A stretch of 36,527 nucleotides of DNA from Acidimicrobiales bacterium (GTDB lineage Bacteria > Actinomycetota > Acidimicrobiia > Acidimicrobiales > SZUA-35), in assembly GCA_020630195.1 (NCBI GenBank), contig JAHDBV010000045.1, forward strand, positions 1 through 36,527, written 5' to 3'. Every line of letters starts with the position of its first letter. Within the stretch, counting starts at the first letter, position 1. Shown here one piece after another: positions 23,393 to 30,522 of the stretch. The notes under the pieces are model-generated. The model did not search any database. It was not told the DNA's origin and saw only the letters and a list, made by a program, of their open reading frames with translations. The position numbers and the translations under genes were made by a program.

Positions 23393-24088
23393 TCAGCTCT
23401 TGGCGTCGTCCACTTCACCCTGCACGGCGTTGTACACCGAGGGCCAGAAGCGGTCACGGGCGGCCCAGATGCCACCGATGCCGAACTTGAGGATGAGGAT
23501 GGCGGCCAGCGAGCTGACGAGAGCGGTGAACAGGGTGTCCACGATGTCCTCGGCGAAGCCCAGCTGATCGAGGGCGGCGAAGCCGCCGATGACCCAGATG
23601 GCACCGCCGATGACCTTCGCCAGGGTGCTGCCGTAGGAGAGGTCGACGAGCATCGGGGAGACGATGTCCTTGACGGCGTTGGCCACCATGCCGGTGATGA
23701 TGATGATCGCGATCGCCACGATCGCCCGGGGGATGAAGGCGACCATGTCGTCGATGGCGTCGGAGATGGCGTTCGGGCCGAACACGCCGAGGGCGAGCTG
23801 CAGCACGAGGAGCATGATCAGGTAGTAGATCAGCTTGGCCACGAACCGACCGCTGTCGGCGTAGCCGGCCCGCTCGAGCGGACCGCCGATGCCGGCGCGA
23901 TCGACGAAGTCGTCGAACTTCACGGCCTTGAGGCCGCGGGTGATGAGCTTCCGGATGAAGCCGGCGACGAAGCGTCCGATCAGCAGGATGAGGAGGAAGA
24001 AGAAGAGCTTCGGAACGAACGTGCCGATCGAGCTGAGCCCGTCGGAGATCGCACCTCTCCAGTCGATTGTTTCCTGAGCGAGCAGCAT
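23393..24088 (-). CDS. TM-helix-repeat (CmpX/mechanosensitive-channel-like) membrane protein
   Basis: A 231-residue integral membrane protein with four predicted membrane helices: about 20-42 (VPKLFFFLLILLIGRFVAGFI), 80-105, 118-145 (FIPRAIVAIAIIIITGMVANAV) and 165-210. The VxxFIPRAIxAxxIxxxGxxVA pattern is the TM-helix repeat of CmpX-like proteins related to small mechanosensitive channels; the MscS beta domain itself is absent. It is divergent from the sigma-factor operon, whose last gene is a paralogue with the same repeat, so it may be a target or partner of that system. The ATG at 24088 is preceded by AGAGGG. Confidence 0.82.
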   Translation of the reverse strand: MLLAQETIDWRGAISDGLSSIGTFVPKLFFFLLILLIGRFVAGFIRKLITRGLKAVKFDDFVDRAGIGGPLERAGYADSGRFVAKLIYYLIMLLVLQLALGVFGPNAISDAIDDMVAFIPRAIVAIAIIIITGMVANAVKDIVSPMLVDLSYGSTLAKVIGGAIWVIGGFAALDQLGFAEDIVDTLFTALVSSLAAILILKFGIGGIWAARDRFWPSVYNAVQGEVDDAKS

Positions 24089-24244
24089 GTGAGTTATCCC
24101 TCTTTCGATGTGGTTCGCCACCGGATGACGGCGGCGAGGTGCAAAGTGTCGCGAAAAACTTCTCCACGCGCCGTGAAAGGCTGCCGATGACGTGACGACG
24201 GGGGATACTCGCGACTCTCCCGAGCTCCGGAACGTCCTCTCACC

Positions 24245-24838
24245 ATGCTGCTCTCCTTCCGCCTCCAGATCCCCCGCTGGCTCCGACCAGCCGCGGATCC
24301 GCGGGCCGGGACAGCGGAGCGGGCGTCGGCCGAGCCCGATCCGGAGGAGCTGCACCAGTTGGTGGTGGAGCACGGCGACGCGGTGTTCCGGGTCGCTCTG
24401 TCGGTGATGCGGGATCGCTCCCTGGCCGAGGACGTCGCGCAGGAGGCATTGGTGAAGGCCTGGTTGGCGCTTCCCACCTTCCGTGGCGACTCCGCACTCC
24501 GGAGCTGGTTGCTCCGGATCACCCACAACCACGCGATCTCGACCCTGCGTACCCGGCGCGCGGTGGTCACCGATCCCCAGGATCTCCCCGAGCGCATCGA
24601 GCCGGTGAACCGTTCCGTCGAGTCGACGGTGGAATCCCACCTGATCCGAGAGGAGTTCGAGGCCGCCCTCGACGAACTCGACGAGATGTCCCGCACCATC
24701 GTGGTGCTCCGTGAAGTCGAAGGCATGGCCTACGACGAGATCGCGAGAACGCTCGGCGTGGCGCTCCCGACGGTCAAGACCCGACTACTCCGTGCCCGAC
24801 GACGGCTCGGACTCTCGCTCCGGGGGTGGAACGAATGA
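24245..24838 (+). CDS. ECF-type RNA polymerase sigma factor
   Basis: A 197-residue sigma-70 family protein of the extracytoplasmic-function type. Region 2 lies at about 40-103 (VFRVALSVMRDRSLAEDVAQEALVKAW, then TFRGDSALRSWLLRITHNHAIS) and region 4 at about 135-190 (LDELDEMSRTIVVLREVEGMAYDEIARTLGVALPTVKTRLLRARRRL). A 35-residue N-terminal extension precedes region 2. It overlaps the anti-sigma gene by four bases, the usual arrangement for co-expression. The 156-bp divergent spacer before it is somewhat A/T-richer in its middle; I could not assign an ECF promoter with confidence. Confidence 0.94.
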   Translation: MLLSFRLQIPRWLRPAADPRAGTAERASAEPDPEELHQLVVEHGDAVFRVALSVMRDRSLAEDVAQEALVKAWLALPTFRGDSALRSWLLRITHNHAISTLRTRRAVVTDPQDLPERIEPVNRSVESTVESHLIREEFEAALDELDEMSRTIVVLREVEGMAYDEIARTLGVALPTVKTRLLRARRRLGLSLRGWNE

Positions 24839-25155
24839 AGTTGCGACGACATCCGGGCCGCCGTGCCCTGCTGGAGTGGCTCGACGGCGCTCCCGACTCC
24901 GCCGAGCTCGACGAGCACCTCGACACCTGCGAGGTGTGCGCCGCCCGTCTGATGGATCTCGAGTCCGTCGCGGACGAACCGTCTCTCCAGGCCGCACTCG
25001 GTGCGGCCCTCGCCCCGCCGTCGGATCTCACCGTACGGTTGGAAGAAGGGGTGAAGACCCGCTTGGCTGCACGTGCGGTCTTCGGCGTGCTCGCCGACCT
25101 CTACGTGACCGGATGGGAGACATCCAAGATGTTGTTGACGGAAGGTGACCAGTGA
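24835..25155 (+). CDS. Zinc-type anti-sigma factor (ZAS-like)
   Basis: A 106-residue protein starting at the ATG that overlaps the sigma stop. EHLDTCEVC (H28, C32, C35) is the HxxxCxxC zinc motif of anti-sigma domains, set in the usual short helical context (ALLEWLDGAPDS...LDEHLD). The C-terminal half (about 60-106) is helical, with a stretch TRLAARAVFGVLADLYVTGW that is too polar for a clear membrane span. So the protein is probably soluble or peripherally bound, unlike most ECF anti-sigma factors. It is translationally coupled to the channel-like gene by a GTGA overlap, which suggests physical association with it. Confidence 0.87.
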   Translation: MKLRRHPGRRALLEWLDGAPDSAELDEHLDTCEVCAARLMDLESVADEPSLQAALGAALAPPSDLTVRLEEGVKTRLAARAVFGVLADLYVTGWETSKMLLTEGDQ

Positions 25156-25874
25156 GCACGACCGACTGGATCGTGGTGGCCGGCCTGATCGTGGGCGGCA
25201 TCGTCCTCGGCTCGCTGATCTCCCGCATCGTCTACCGACTGCTCTCCAACGAACGACGCCCGGAGGCCATCGTCTCCTCGGCGAGTGCGTTCGCCAGCCT
25301 CGTGTTCTGGGCCTTCGTGGTCGCCGGCCTCGTCGGCGCCCTCGGCGTGATCCGGCCCGAGTCGCTCGATCAGATGTCGAGCGACATCGTCGACTTCGTG
25401 CCCCGGGTGATCGGTGCGGTGATCCTGCTGATCGGCGCCCGGGTCGTGGCCGAGTTCGCCACCACGGCGATGGGGCCGATGCTCGGACGCGCACCCACGT
25501 CGGTGCAGCGTCAGGTCCTCATGGTCGTGAACGCCGCGATCCTCGGTGTCGGCGCGTTGCTCGCCGTCAACCAGCTCGGCATCGACACCACGATCGTCAA
25601 CATCGCCGTCGCCGCACTGCTGTTCAGCCTGGCGCTCAGCTTCGCCCTCCTCGTCGGTCTCGGCGGGCGGGGTGTGGCCGCCGAGGTCGCCTCGGGCCGG
25701 GCCGTGCGTCGCATCGTCTCGGTGGGCGACACGATCGAGGCCGGTTCGATGACCGGCGTCGTCACGGCCGTGCATCCGACGATGATCGAGGTGCTCGACG
25801 ACGACGGTCGGATCGAGCTCGTCGCCCCGTCGACGCTGCTGTCCAAGGGACTGCGGATCCAGCGAGCCGACTGA
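25152..25874 (+). CDS. MscS/TM-helix-type mechanosensitive channel-like protein
   Basis: A 240-residue membrane protein with about five hydrophobic segments: 8-28 (VVAGLIVGGIVLGSLISRIVY), 45-65, 80-100 (FVPRVIGAVILLIGARVVAEF), 120-140 and 150-175. The last membrane segment runs into a short MscS-like beta domain (ASGRAVRRIVSVGDTIEAGSMTGVVTAVHPTMIEVLDDDGR). The FVPRxIxAxxLxxxGxxVA repeat is shared with the divergent gene at 23393. It is the third gene of the sigma/anti-sigma operon (GTGA overlap), making it the likely sensor or regulated channel. Confidence 0.87.
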   Translation: MSTTDWIVVAGLIVGGIVLGSLISRIVYRLLSNERRPEAIVSSASAFASLVFWAFVVAGLVGALGVIRPESLDQMSSDIVDFVPRVIGAVILLIGARVVAEFATTAMGPMLGRAPTSVQRQVLMVVNAAILGVGALLAVNQLGIDTTIVNIAVAALLFSLALSFALLVGLGGRGVAAEVASGRAVRRIVSVGDTIEAGSMTGVVTAVHPTMIEVLDDDGRIELVAPSTLLSKGLRIQRAD

Positions 25875-25896
25875 GGCCCGCCCCGGAGGCCGGGCC
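25875..25896. terminator. Hairpin between convergent MscS-like and mrp genes
   Basis: GGCCCG and CGGGCC form a 6-bp stem across a 10-nt loop in the 25-bp gap between the two stops. No T-tract; a weak bidirectional terminator candidate. Confidence 0.35.
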
Positions 25897-25899
25897 CGC

Positions 25900-27087
25900 T
25901 CAGGCGCCCGAGGGCTCCGCGTCGTTCGCGTCGAGCAACGCCTCGACGCTCGACAGCAGTCGGGCCGAGCAGCTCTCGATCTCCACGGGCGGCGCCAGCT
26001 CGTCGACCACGAGCCCGGCGAGGCGCCGGAACTCCTCGGCGGCCGGGCCCTCGCCGAGCGCGATCGGGTTGCCGGTGTCGCCCCCGAGGGAGACGGCGGG
26101 TTCGATCGGGATCTCGGCGACGAGGGGCACCTCGGCCGCCGCGGCGAGCGCCGCACCGCCGCCGCTACCGAAGATGTGGTGCACCGACCCGTCGGGAGCC
26201 ACGTAGGCCGACATGTTCTCCACCACCCCGAGGACCCGCAGGAACGACTTGCGGGCCATGGTCACGGCCCGTTCGGCGACCTTCTGGGCGCCGCCGGCCG
26301 GTGTGGTCACGACCAGGAGTTCGGTCCGGGGCAGCATCGTGGCGAGCCCCATGGCGACGTCGCCGGTGCCGGGTGGCAGATCGATCACGACGTAGTCGAG
26401 GTCGTCGGGCCAGGCCACGTCGTCGAGGAAGTGCTGCACGGCGCGGTTGAGCATGAGCCCCCGCCACATGAGCGCCGACGCCTCGTCCTCCACCAGGAAC
26501 CCCATCGACACCACCTCGAGGCGCCCGTCGCCGACGTCACGGCGATGGGGGACGATCACCTTGCGGTCGCCGTCGGAGCGGGCCTCGAGGCGACCCTCGA
26601 TCCCGAGCATCCGTGGCAACGAGAAGCCCCAGATGTCGGCGTCGATGACCCCGACGACCCGGCCGGTGGCGGCGAGTGCGACGGCGAGGTTGGCGGTCAC
26701 GCTCGACTTGCCGACGCCTCCCTTGCCGGAGGCGACGCCGATGATCTTGGTGGTGGCGGGGATGGCGGTGGCGTCGTCGTCGGCCCGGGCGTTCCACCGC
26801 GCACGCGACATGGTCTCGGCCTTCTCCTCGTCGGAGAGGACACCCCAGTCGATCTTCACCGCGGTGACCCCGGGCATCGAGCCGACCCGGGCCTTCGCAT
26901 CGCTCGCGATCTGTGCCCGCAGGGGGCAGCCGGCGGTCGTGAGCGAGACCGCCAGATGCACGGTGCCGTCGTCGGCGACCGTCGCCGACTTGGCCATGCC
27001 GAGTTCGACGATGTCGGCGCCGAGTTCGGGGTCGATGACACCCTTCAGCATCGTCATCACGTCGTCGGGGGAAGGCCGCTCGCTCAC
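25900..27087 (-). CDS. mrp: Mrp/NBP35-family Fe-S carrier ATPase
   Basis: A 395-residue protein: N-terminal MIP18/DUF59 domain (about 1-90, VIDPELGADIVELGMAKS, TTAGCPLRAQI) and a ParA/Mrp P-loop domain (Walker A GVASGKGGVGKSS at about 118-130, DADIWGFSLPRML, VIDLPPGTGD). Mrp proteins carry or insert [4Fe-4S] clusters. The CxxC that bridges the cluster in many members is missing (NMSAYVAPDGSVHHIFG), which I believe is usual for actinobacterial Mrp. GTG start, with TACGAT 6 nt upstream. Divergent from the Fe-S scaffold gene, so both serve cluster assembly. Confidence 0.93.
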   Translation of the reverse strand: MSERPSPDDVMTMLKGVIDPELGADIVELGMAKSATVADDGTVHLAVSLTTAGCPLRAQIASDAKARVGSMPGVTAVKIDWGVLSDEEKAETMSRARWNARADDDATAIPATTKIIGVASGKGGVGKSSVTANLAVALAATGRVVGVIDADIWGFSLPRMLGIEGRLEARSDGDRKVIVPHRRDVGDGRLEVVSMGFLVEDEASALMWRGLMLNRAVQHFLDDVAWPDDLDYVVIDLPPGTGDVAMGLATMLPRTELLVVTTPAGGAQKVAERAVTMARKSFLRVLGVVENMSAYVAPDGSVHHIFGSGGGAALAAAAEVPLVAEIPIEPAVSLGGDTGNPIALGEGPAAEEFRRLAGLVVDELAPPVEIESCSARLLSSVEALLDANDAEPSGA

Positions 27088-27093
27088 GGCGGG

Positions 27094-27099
27094 ATCGTA
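27094..27099 (-). promoter_or_regulatory. mrp: Putative -10 element (TACGAT) of mrp
   Basis: TACGAT on the minus strand ends 6 nt before the mrp GTG start; leaderless transcription is likely. Confidence 0.5.
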
Positions 27100-27172
27100 T
27101 CCCCGGGGGTGGTCCCGCTCCGGATCGGCGCACCGCCGACGGCAGGGCTGTGCTCACGAAGGGTGGTGAACG

Positions 27173-27178
27173 TAGACT
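27173..27178 (+). promoter_or_regulatory. Putative -10 element (TAGACT) of the ErpA-like gene
   Basis: TAGACT lies 50 nt before the ATG; the leader contains the AAGGA ribosome binding site. The position is plausible, with no clear -35. Confidence 0.35.
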
Positions 27179-27228
27179 GGTCGCTGCAGCGCCCCGTGGG
27201 TTCGGGGCCCGGTTCGAAGGACTGCCGC

Positions 27229-27549
27229 ATGATCACCCTCACCGACTCCGCATCGACCAAGGTCGCCCAGCTCCTCGAGCAGGAAGGCGACGAGCGTCTG
27301 GCGCTCCGCGTCGCCGTGCGTCCCGGCGGGTGCTCCGGCTTCAGCTACGAGATGTTCTTCGACGCCGAGCACAACGGTGACGACGTGCGCGAGGAGTTCG
27401 ACGGGGTCGCCGTGATCGTCGATCAGACGAGCGCGTCGCTGCTCACCGGTGCCACGCTCGACTACAAGGACGGCCTCAACCAGGCCGGCTTCGCCATCGA
27501 CAACCCCAACGCCCAGCGCACCTGCGGCTGCGGCCAGTCCTTCAGCTGA
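27229..27549 (+). CDS. erpA: ErpA/IscA-type iron-sulfur carrier
   Basis: A 106-residue A-type carrier protein that delivers Fe-S clusters to target enzymes. The three conserved cysteines are present: C35 in RPGGCSGFSY and C99/C101 in the terminal TCGCGQSF; LDYKDGLNQAGFAIDNPNA is the family's central block. ATG at 27229 with AAGGA 8 nt upstream. Divergent from mrp, giving a small Fe-S assembly locus; likely clients nearby are WhiB and the [2Fe-2S] protein at 28481. Confidence 0.94.
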   Translation: MITLTDSASTKVAQLLEQEGDERLALRVAVRPGGCSGFSYEMFFDAEHNGDDVREEFDGVAVIVDQTSASLLTGATLDYKDGLNQAGFAIDNPNAQRTCGCGQSFS

Positions 27550-27554
27550 GTGGC

Positions 27555-27577
27555 CCGCCCGGCGTTCGGCCGGGTGG
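27555..27577. terminator. Bidirectional hairpin between erpA and the Tat lipoprotein gene
   Basis: CCGCCCGGC pairs with GCCGGGTGG (9 bp, one G-U pair) around the loop GTTCG, in the 31-bp gap between the two convergent stops. Confidence 0.5.
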
Positions 27578-27580
27578 CGC

Positions 27581-28456
27581 TCAGGCGAAGCGGGCGAACG
27601 CTTCGGCCATCTCGACCGGGTCGAGTGTGTGGTCGAAGCGTTCCGAGACGATGCCGTCGCCGTCGACGAGATAGAGCGACGGTTCGAAGTCGAGGCCGAA
27701 GGCCTCGACCGTCGGCGCGAGCCGGATGTCCGGGTCGGTGATGTTGCCGTTGAGGGTCTCGATGTTGAGGTACACCTCGACGTGGATCGGCAGCACGTCG
27801 GGATGCTGCGCCGCGACCTCGATGAGGTCGTCGAGGATCGGACCGCACCAGAAGGTCTGACAGTGGGCCGGGGTGGCGACGAGCACGGCGAGCTTCTGCC
27901 CGGTGCCGATCACGTCCGCGAGGTTCGTGCCGTGGAAGTCGCACGGTTCGGGGAACCGGGTGCACAACACCTCGACACCCAGGTCGTCGTCGAGGGTCGG
28001 TGATGCCGTCACCGGCAGCGCCTCACCGGCACCCGCTCCGAGCACGCCGGCCGGGTCGAAGGCCTGGACGAACTGCACGATCTCCTCGCCGTCGATCTCG
28101 GTGACGAGTTCGTAGATCCCCGGTGCCGGCAGTGTCGTCATCACGGGGTAGTAGAGCCGGACGCGGTCGCGGCCGTAGGCCGTCGCGGTGACCGTGTCGA
28201 CCACGGCGCCGGTGTCGTCGCGGACCTCGACCGAGAGGCTCCCGGGCCCGTCGGGCGAGGCCAGGCCCTCCCGGATCAGCCCGAGCGGCAGCCGTTCGGG
28301 GCGGCCGGCGGCCACGGAGTTGTTCGAGGAGAACAGGGCCTGGAGATCGACACCGGGGCCCGGCAGACCGGCGGACGAGGAGTCGGAGCCCCCGGCGCAA
28401 CCGGCGAGCAACACGGCTCCGGCGCCGAGGAGGAACGTGCGGCGATCGAGCGTCAC
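27581..28456 (-). CDS. Tat-exported lipoprotein with thioredoxin-like domain
   Basis: A 291-residue protein. The N-terminus MTLDRRTFLLGAGAVLLAGCAGG combines a twin-arginine motif (RRTFLL) with a lipobox cysteine (LAGC, C20), so it is probably exported folded and lipid-anchored. Residues about 45-150 form a beta-rich domain; residues about 160-290 resemble a thioredoxin fold with VLVATPAHCQTFWCGPILDDL, where two cysteines spaced CxxxxC stand near the usual active-site position, and EPSLYLVDGDGIVSERF like the cis-Pro strand. Redox function is possible but unproven. GTG start with TAGGTT 6 nt upstream, overlapping the divergent gene's promoter. Confidence 0.85.
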   Translation of the reverse strand: MTLDRRTFLLGAGAVLLAGCAGGSDSSSAGLPGPGVDLQALFSSNNSVAAGRPERLPLGLIREGLASPDGPGSLSVEVRDDTGAVVDTVTATAYGRDRVRLYYPVMTTLPAPGIYELVTEIDGEEIVQFVQAFDPAGVLGAGAGEALPVTASPTLDDDLGVEVLCTRFPEPCDFHGTNLADVIGTGQKLAVLVATPAHCQTFWCGPILDDLIEVAAQHPDVLPIHVEVYLNIETLNGNITDPDIRLAPTVEAFGLDFEPSLYLVDGDGIVSERFDHTLDPVEMAEAFARFA

Positions 28457-28462
28457 CCGCCG

Positions 28463-28472
28463 AACCTATCCT
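28463..28472. promoter_or_regulatory. Overlapping divergent -10 elements
   Basis: On the plus strand TATCCT (28467-28472) ends 8 nt before the ATG at 28481; on the minus strand TAGGTT (28463-28468) ends 6 nt before the GTG at 28456. The two hexamers share two base pairs, so the genes should compete for RNA polymerase. Confidence 0.5.
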
Positions 28473-28480
28473 CGGCGCCC

Positions 28481-30088
28481 ATGAGCGCTCAGTCACCCCG
28501 ACCGATCGATCGTGGTGTGGTCGAGGTGGATGGCCGGGCGATTCCGTTGCCGTCCGACCCGATGACGCTGCTCGATCTCCTCCGGGACCATGCGGGTGTC
28601 CGGTCCGCCAAGGACGGCTGCAGCCCGCAGGGCCAATGTGGTTGCTGCACGGTGCTGGTCGACGGCACGCCGCGGGTGGCGTGTGTGACCCCGGCCCGAC
28701 GCGCCGGGGGCCGTGTGGTGACCACCCTCGACGGGTTGCCCGCGGATCGCCGCGACGCCTGGTGCGACGCCCTCGCGGCCACGGGAGGGACCCAGTGCGG
28801 GTTCTGCACCCCCGGCATCGTGGTCCGCCTCGAGGCCGCCGTCGCCTCCGGTCACGACGTGGCCGAGCGCGAGGTGGTCGACCGCCAACTCCTCGCCCAT
28901 CTCTGCCGATGCACCGGGTGGCAGACGATCCGCGAGGCCGCGGTCGAGATCGCCTCCGGCACGGATGCATCCCGCCCGGCGCGTGACACCTCCGCCGCCA
29001 CCGCCCGGGCCGAACTCGAGGGCGGCGCGGCCCAGCTCGTCGGCCGCGACGTCGCTGCCGGTCGTGGTGGTTTCGCGATCGACACCGCCCCACCCGACGC
29101 GCTCGTCGCGGTACCCCTGGCCGACACCGACGACCCGGCCGATCCGGCGAACTGGGTGCTCGGCCCCACGGTCGCCGCCGCCCGGGACGCGTCGGGCAAG
29201 GTCCAGGGTCGGCGCACCACCCGGGATCACACCTGGCCGATCCCGGCCCCCGAAGGCGAGTTCGTCGCCACCCTCCGCACCACCTGGACCGAGCCGGCGG
29301 CGCTCGAGACCGACACGGCCTGGTGCGAGCCCGGGGGTGATCCCGTCGGGCCGCTCACCAACGGCGGCGGGTTCGGGGCCAAGCTCGATTCGCCGGTGGC
29401 TGCCGTGGCCCGGTCCCTCGCCGACCGCGAGGGTGTGCCCGTGGTGGCGGTGTGGAGCCGCGAGGACACGGTTCGGTTCGGCTCGAAACGCCCGCCGCTG
29501 GCCGCCGGGGTCCGCTCGGACGGGTCCGGTGTGGCCCACGTCGCCCGCGCCGCCGGGGTCGCGGAACTGGTGGCGTCGGTGCTGCCCGATTGGGAGATCG
29601 TCGAGGTCGATGTGCCCGGGCCGCCGACCTCGGTCGCGCTGCGGGGTGCGGTCGTGTTCGAGCTCGCCACCCTCGCCCGCGCCGCCGAGCGGACGCCGGA
29701 ACTCGGCGCCGACGTGTCGGCCTCGTTCGCCGATGGCGTGCTCCGGCTCCGCGTCGACGCCGGCGATCCCCTCGATCCCGTGGTCCTGCGGTCCTACGTC
29801 ATCGGGGCGGCCCACGCCGCCTGGTCGATGGTGACGTCCGAGGCGTTGACCGTCGACACCGACGGCACGCTGCTCGATCTGACCGTTCGCAGCTTCGGAC
29901 TCGCCCGGGCCGTGGACACCCCGGAGGTGGAGGTCGAGATCGTCGACGGTGACGGTCCGCCGGTGTCGTCCCAGCTCGCCGTCATGGTGGCGGTGGCCGA
30001 TGCGGTCTGGTCGGCCGCCGGACGGCCCGATCACTGGCCGATCGACGCCGAACTCGCGTCGACCCTGCGGGCGGGTGGCGCTGAGTAG
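28481..30088 (+). CDS. Compact [2Fe-2S] / molybdenum-hydroxylase-like fusion protein
   Basis: A 535-residue single-chain protein. Residues 1-165 are a CoxS/XdhA-type iron-sulfur subunit: cluster one C47, C53, C56, C68 (GCSPQGQCGCC) and cluster two C106, C109, C142, C144 (QCGFC, LCRC). The rest resembles parts of a xanthine dehydrogenase/aldehyde oxidase molybdenum subunit: a hammerhead-like region (about 185-290), NGGGFGAKLDSPVAAVARSLA (294-313, the GGGFGxK motif), and a C-terminal end like the family's. Normal molybdenum subunits are about 750 aa, so roughly half is missing, and the GE motif with the catalytic base seems replaced near SSQLAVMVAVADAVW. Hydroxylase activity is doubtful; electron transfer or a new reaction is possible. 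Its TAG stop forms part of the ridA promoter. Confidence 0.8.
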   Translation: MSAQSPRPIDRGVVEVDGRAIPLPSDPMTLLDLLRDHAGVRSAKDGCSPQGQCGCCTVLVDGTPRVACVTPARRAGGRVVTTLDGLPADRRDAWCDALAATGGTQCGFCTPGIVVRLEAAVASGHDVAEREVVDRQLLAHLCRCTGWQTIREAAVEIASGTDASRPARDTSAATARAELEGGAAQLVGRDVAAGRGGFAIDTAPPDALVAVPLADTDDPADPANWVLGPTVAAARDASGKVQGRRTTRDHTWPIPAPEGEFVATLRTTWTEPAALETDTAWCEPGGDPVGPLTNGGGFGAKLDSPVAAVARSLADREGVPVVAVWSREDTVRFGSKRPPLAAGVRSDGSGVAHVARAAGVAELVASVLPDWEIVEVDVPGPPTSVALRGAVVFELATLARAAERTPELGADVSASFADGVLRLRVDAGDPLDPVVLRSYVIGAAHAAWSMVTSEALTVDTDGTLLDLTVRSFGLARAVDTPEVEVEIVDGDGPPVSSQLAVMVAVADAVWSAAGRPDHWPIDAELASTLRAGGAE

Positions 30089-30091
30089 GGT
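30086..30091 (+). promoter_or_regulatory. ridA: Putative -10 element (TAGGGT) of ridA, including the upstream stop codon
   Basis: TAGGGT begins with the TAG stop of the preceding gene and ends 6 nt before the ridA ATG. No ribosome binding site is present. Confidence 0.5.
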
Positions 30092-30097
30092 GCCGAC

Positions 30098-30451
30098 ATG
30101 AGCAAGCCCGTCGGTCCCTACACCCCCATCGTCCGAGTGGGGGAGATGTTGTACTCCTCCGGCCAGGTCGGCATCGTCGACGGTGCCCTCGTGGAGGGCG
30201 GCCTCGCCGCTCAGGCCGATCAGGCCATGGCCAACCTCACCGCCGTGTTGGCCTCCGAGGGTGCGACCCTCGACGACGTGATCAAGACCACGGTGTTCCT
30301 CACCACCATGGACCACTACGGCGAGATGAACGAGCGATACCTCGCGGCGTTCGGCGATCACCGCCCGGCCCGCTCCGCGGTGGCCGTGCACCAGCTGCCG
30401 CTGGGTGCGCTGATCGAGATCGAGGCGATCGCCACCGTCTCGGCCGACTGA
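30098..30451 (+). CDS. ridA: RidA-family enamine/imine deaminase
   Basis: A 117-residue Rid (YjgF/YER057c/UK114) protein. MLYSSGQVGIVDGALVEGG, AMANLTAVLASEGATLDDVIKTTVFLTTMDHYGEMNERY and ARSAVAVHQLPLGALIEIEAIA are the family blocks; the Arg of RSAV binds the carboxylate of the substrate. RidA hydrolyses reactive 2-aminoacrylate and related imines made by PLP enzymes. It lies 9 bp after the molybdenum-hydroxylase-like gene. Confidence 0.93.
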   Translation: MSKPVGPYTPIVRVGEMLYSSGQVGIVDGALVEGGLAAQADQAMANLTAVLASEGATLDDVIKTTVFLTTMDHYGEMNERYLAAFGDHRPARSAVAVHQLPLGALIEIEAIATVSAD

Positions 30452-30478
30452 TCCCGCCGGGGAGCCGGACCGCCCATG

Positions 30479-30520
30479 CGACAGTGTCGCCAGGAGCGGC
30501 CGCCCTCTGGCACACTGTCG
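30479..30520. repeat. Imperfect inverted repeat before the small membrane protein
   Basis: CGACAGTGTCGCCAG (30479-30493) and CTGGCACACTGTCG (30507-30520) are complementary except for one bulged base, around a 13-nt loop. The repeat follows ridA by about 27 bp and ends 2 nt before the next start codon, overlapping a CACACT hexamer that could be a variant -10. It could be a terminator for ridA, an operator, or both. Confidence 0.6.
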
Positions 30521-30522
30521 GC

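Noticed and set aside
24221-24244. GGAAC just before the sigma-factor start as an ECF -35 for autoregulation
   Set aside because: The matching -10 would fall inside the coding region and no CGTC-like element is at the right distance.
25900-27087. Loss of the CxxC motif in Mrp as a novel trait
   Set aside because: As far as I recall, actinobacterial Mrp proteins commonly lack it, so it is noted in the feature but not claimed as unusual.
28493-30391. A 632-codon open frame on the minus strand
   Set aside because: Antisense to the Fe-S/molybdenum-type gene and ridA, which have clear motifs; the antisense product has only low-complexity sequence.
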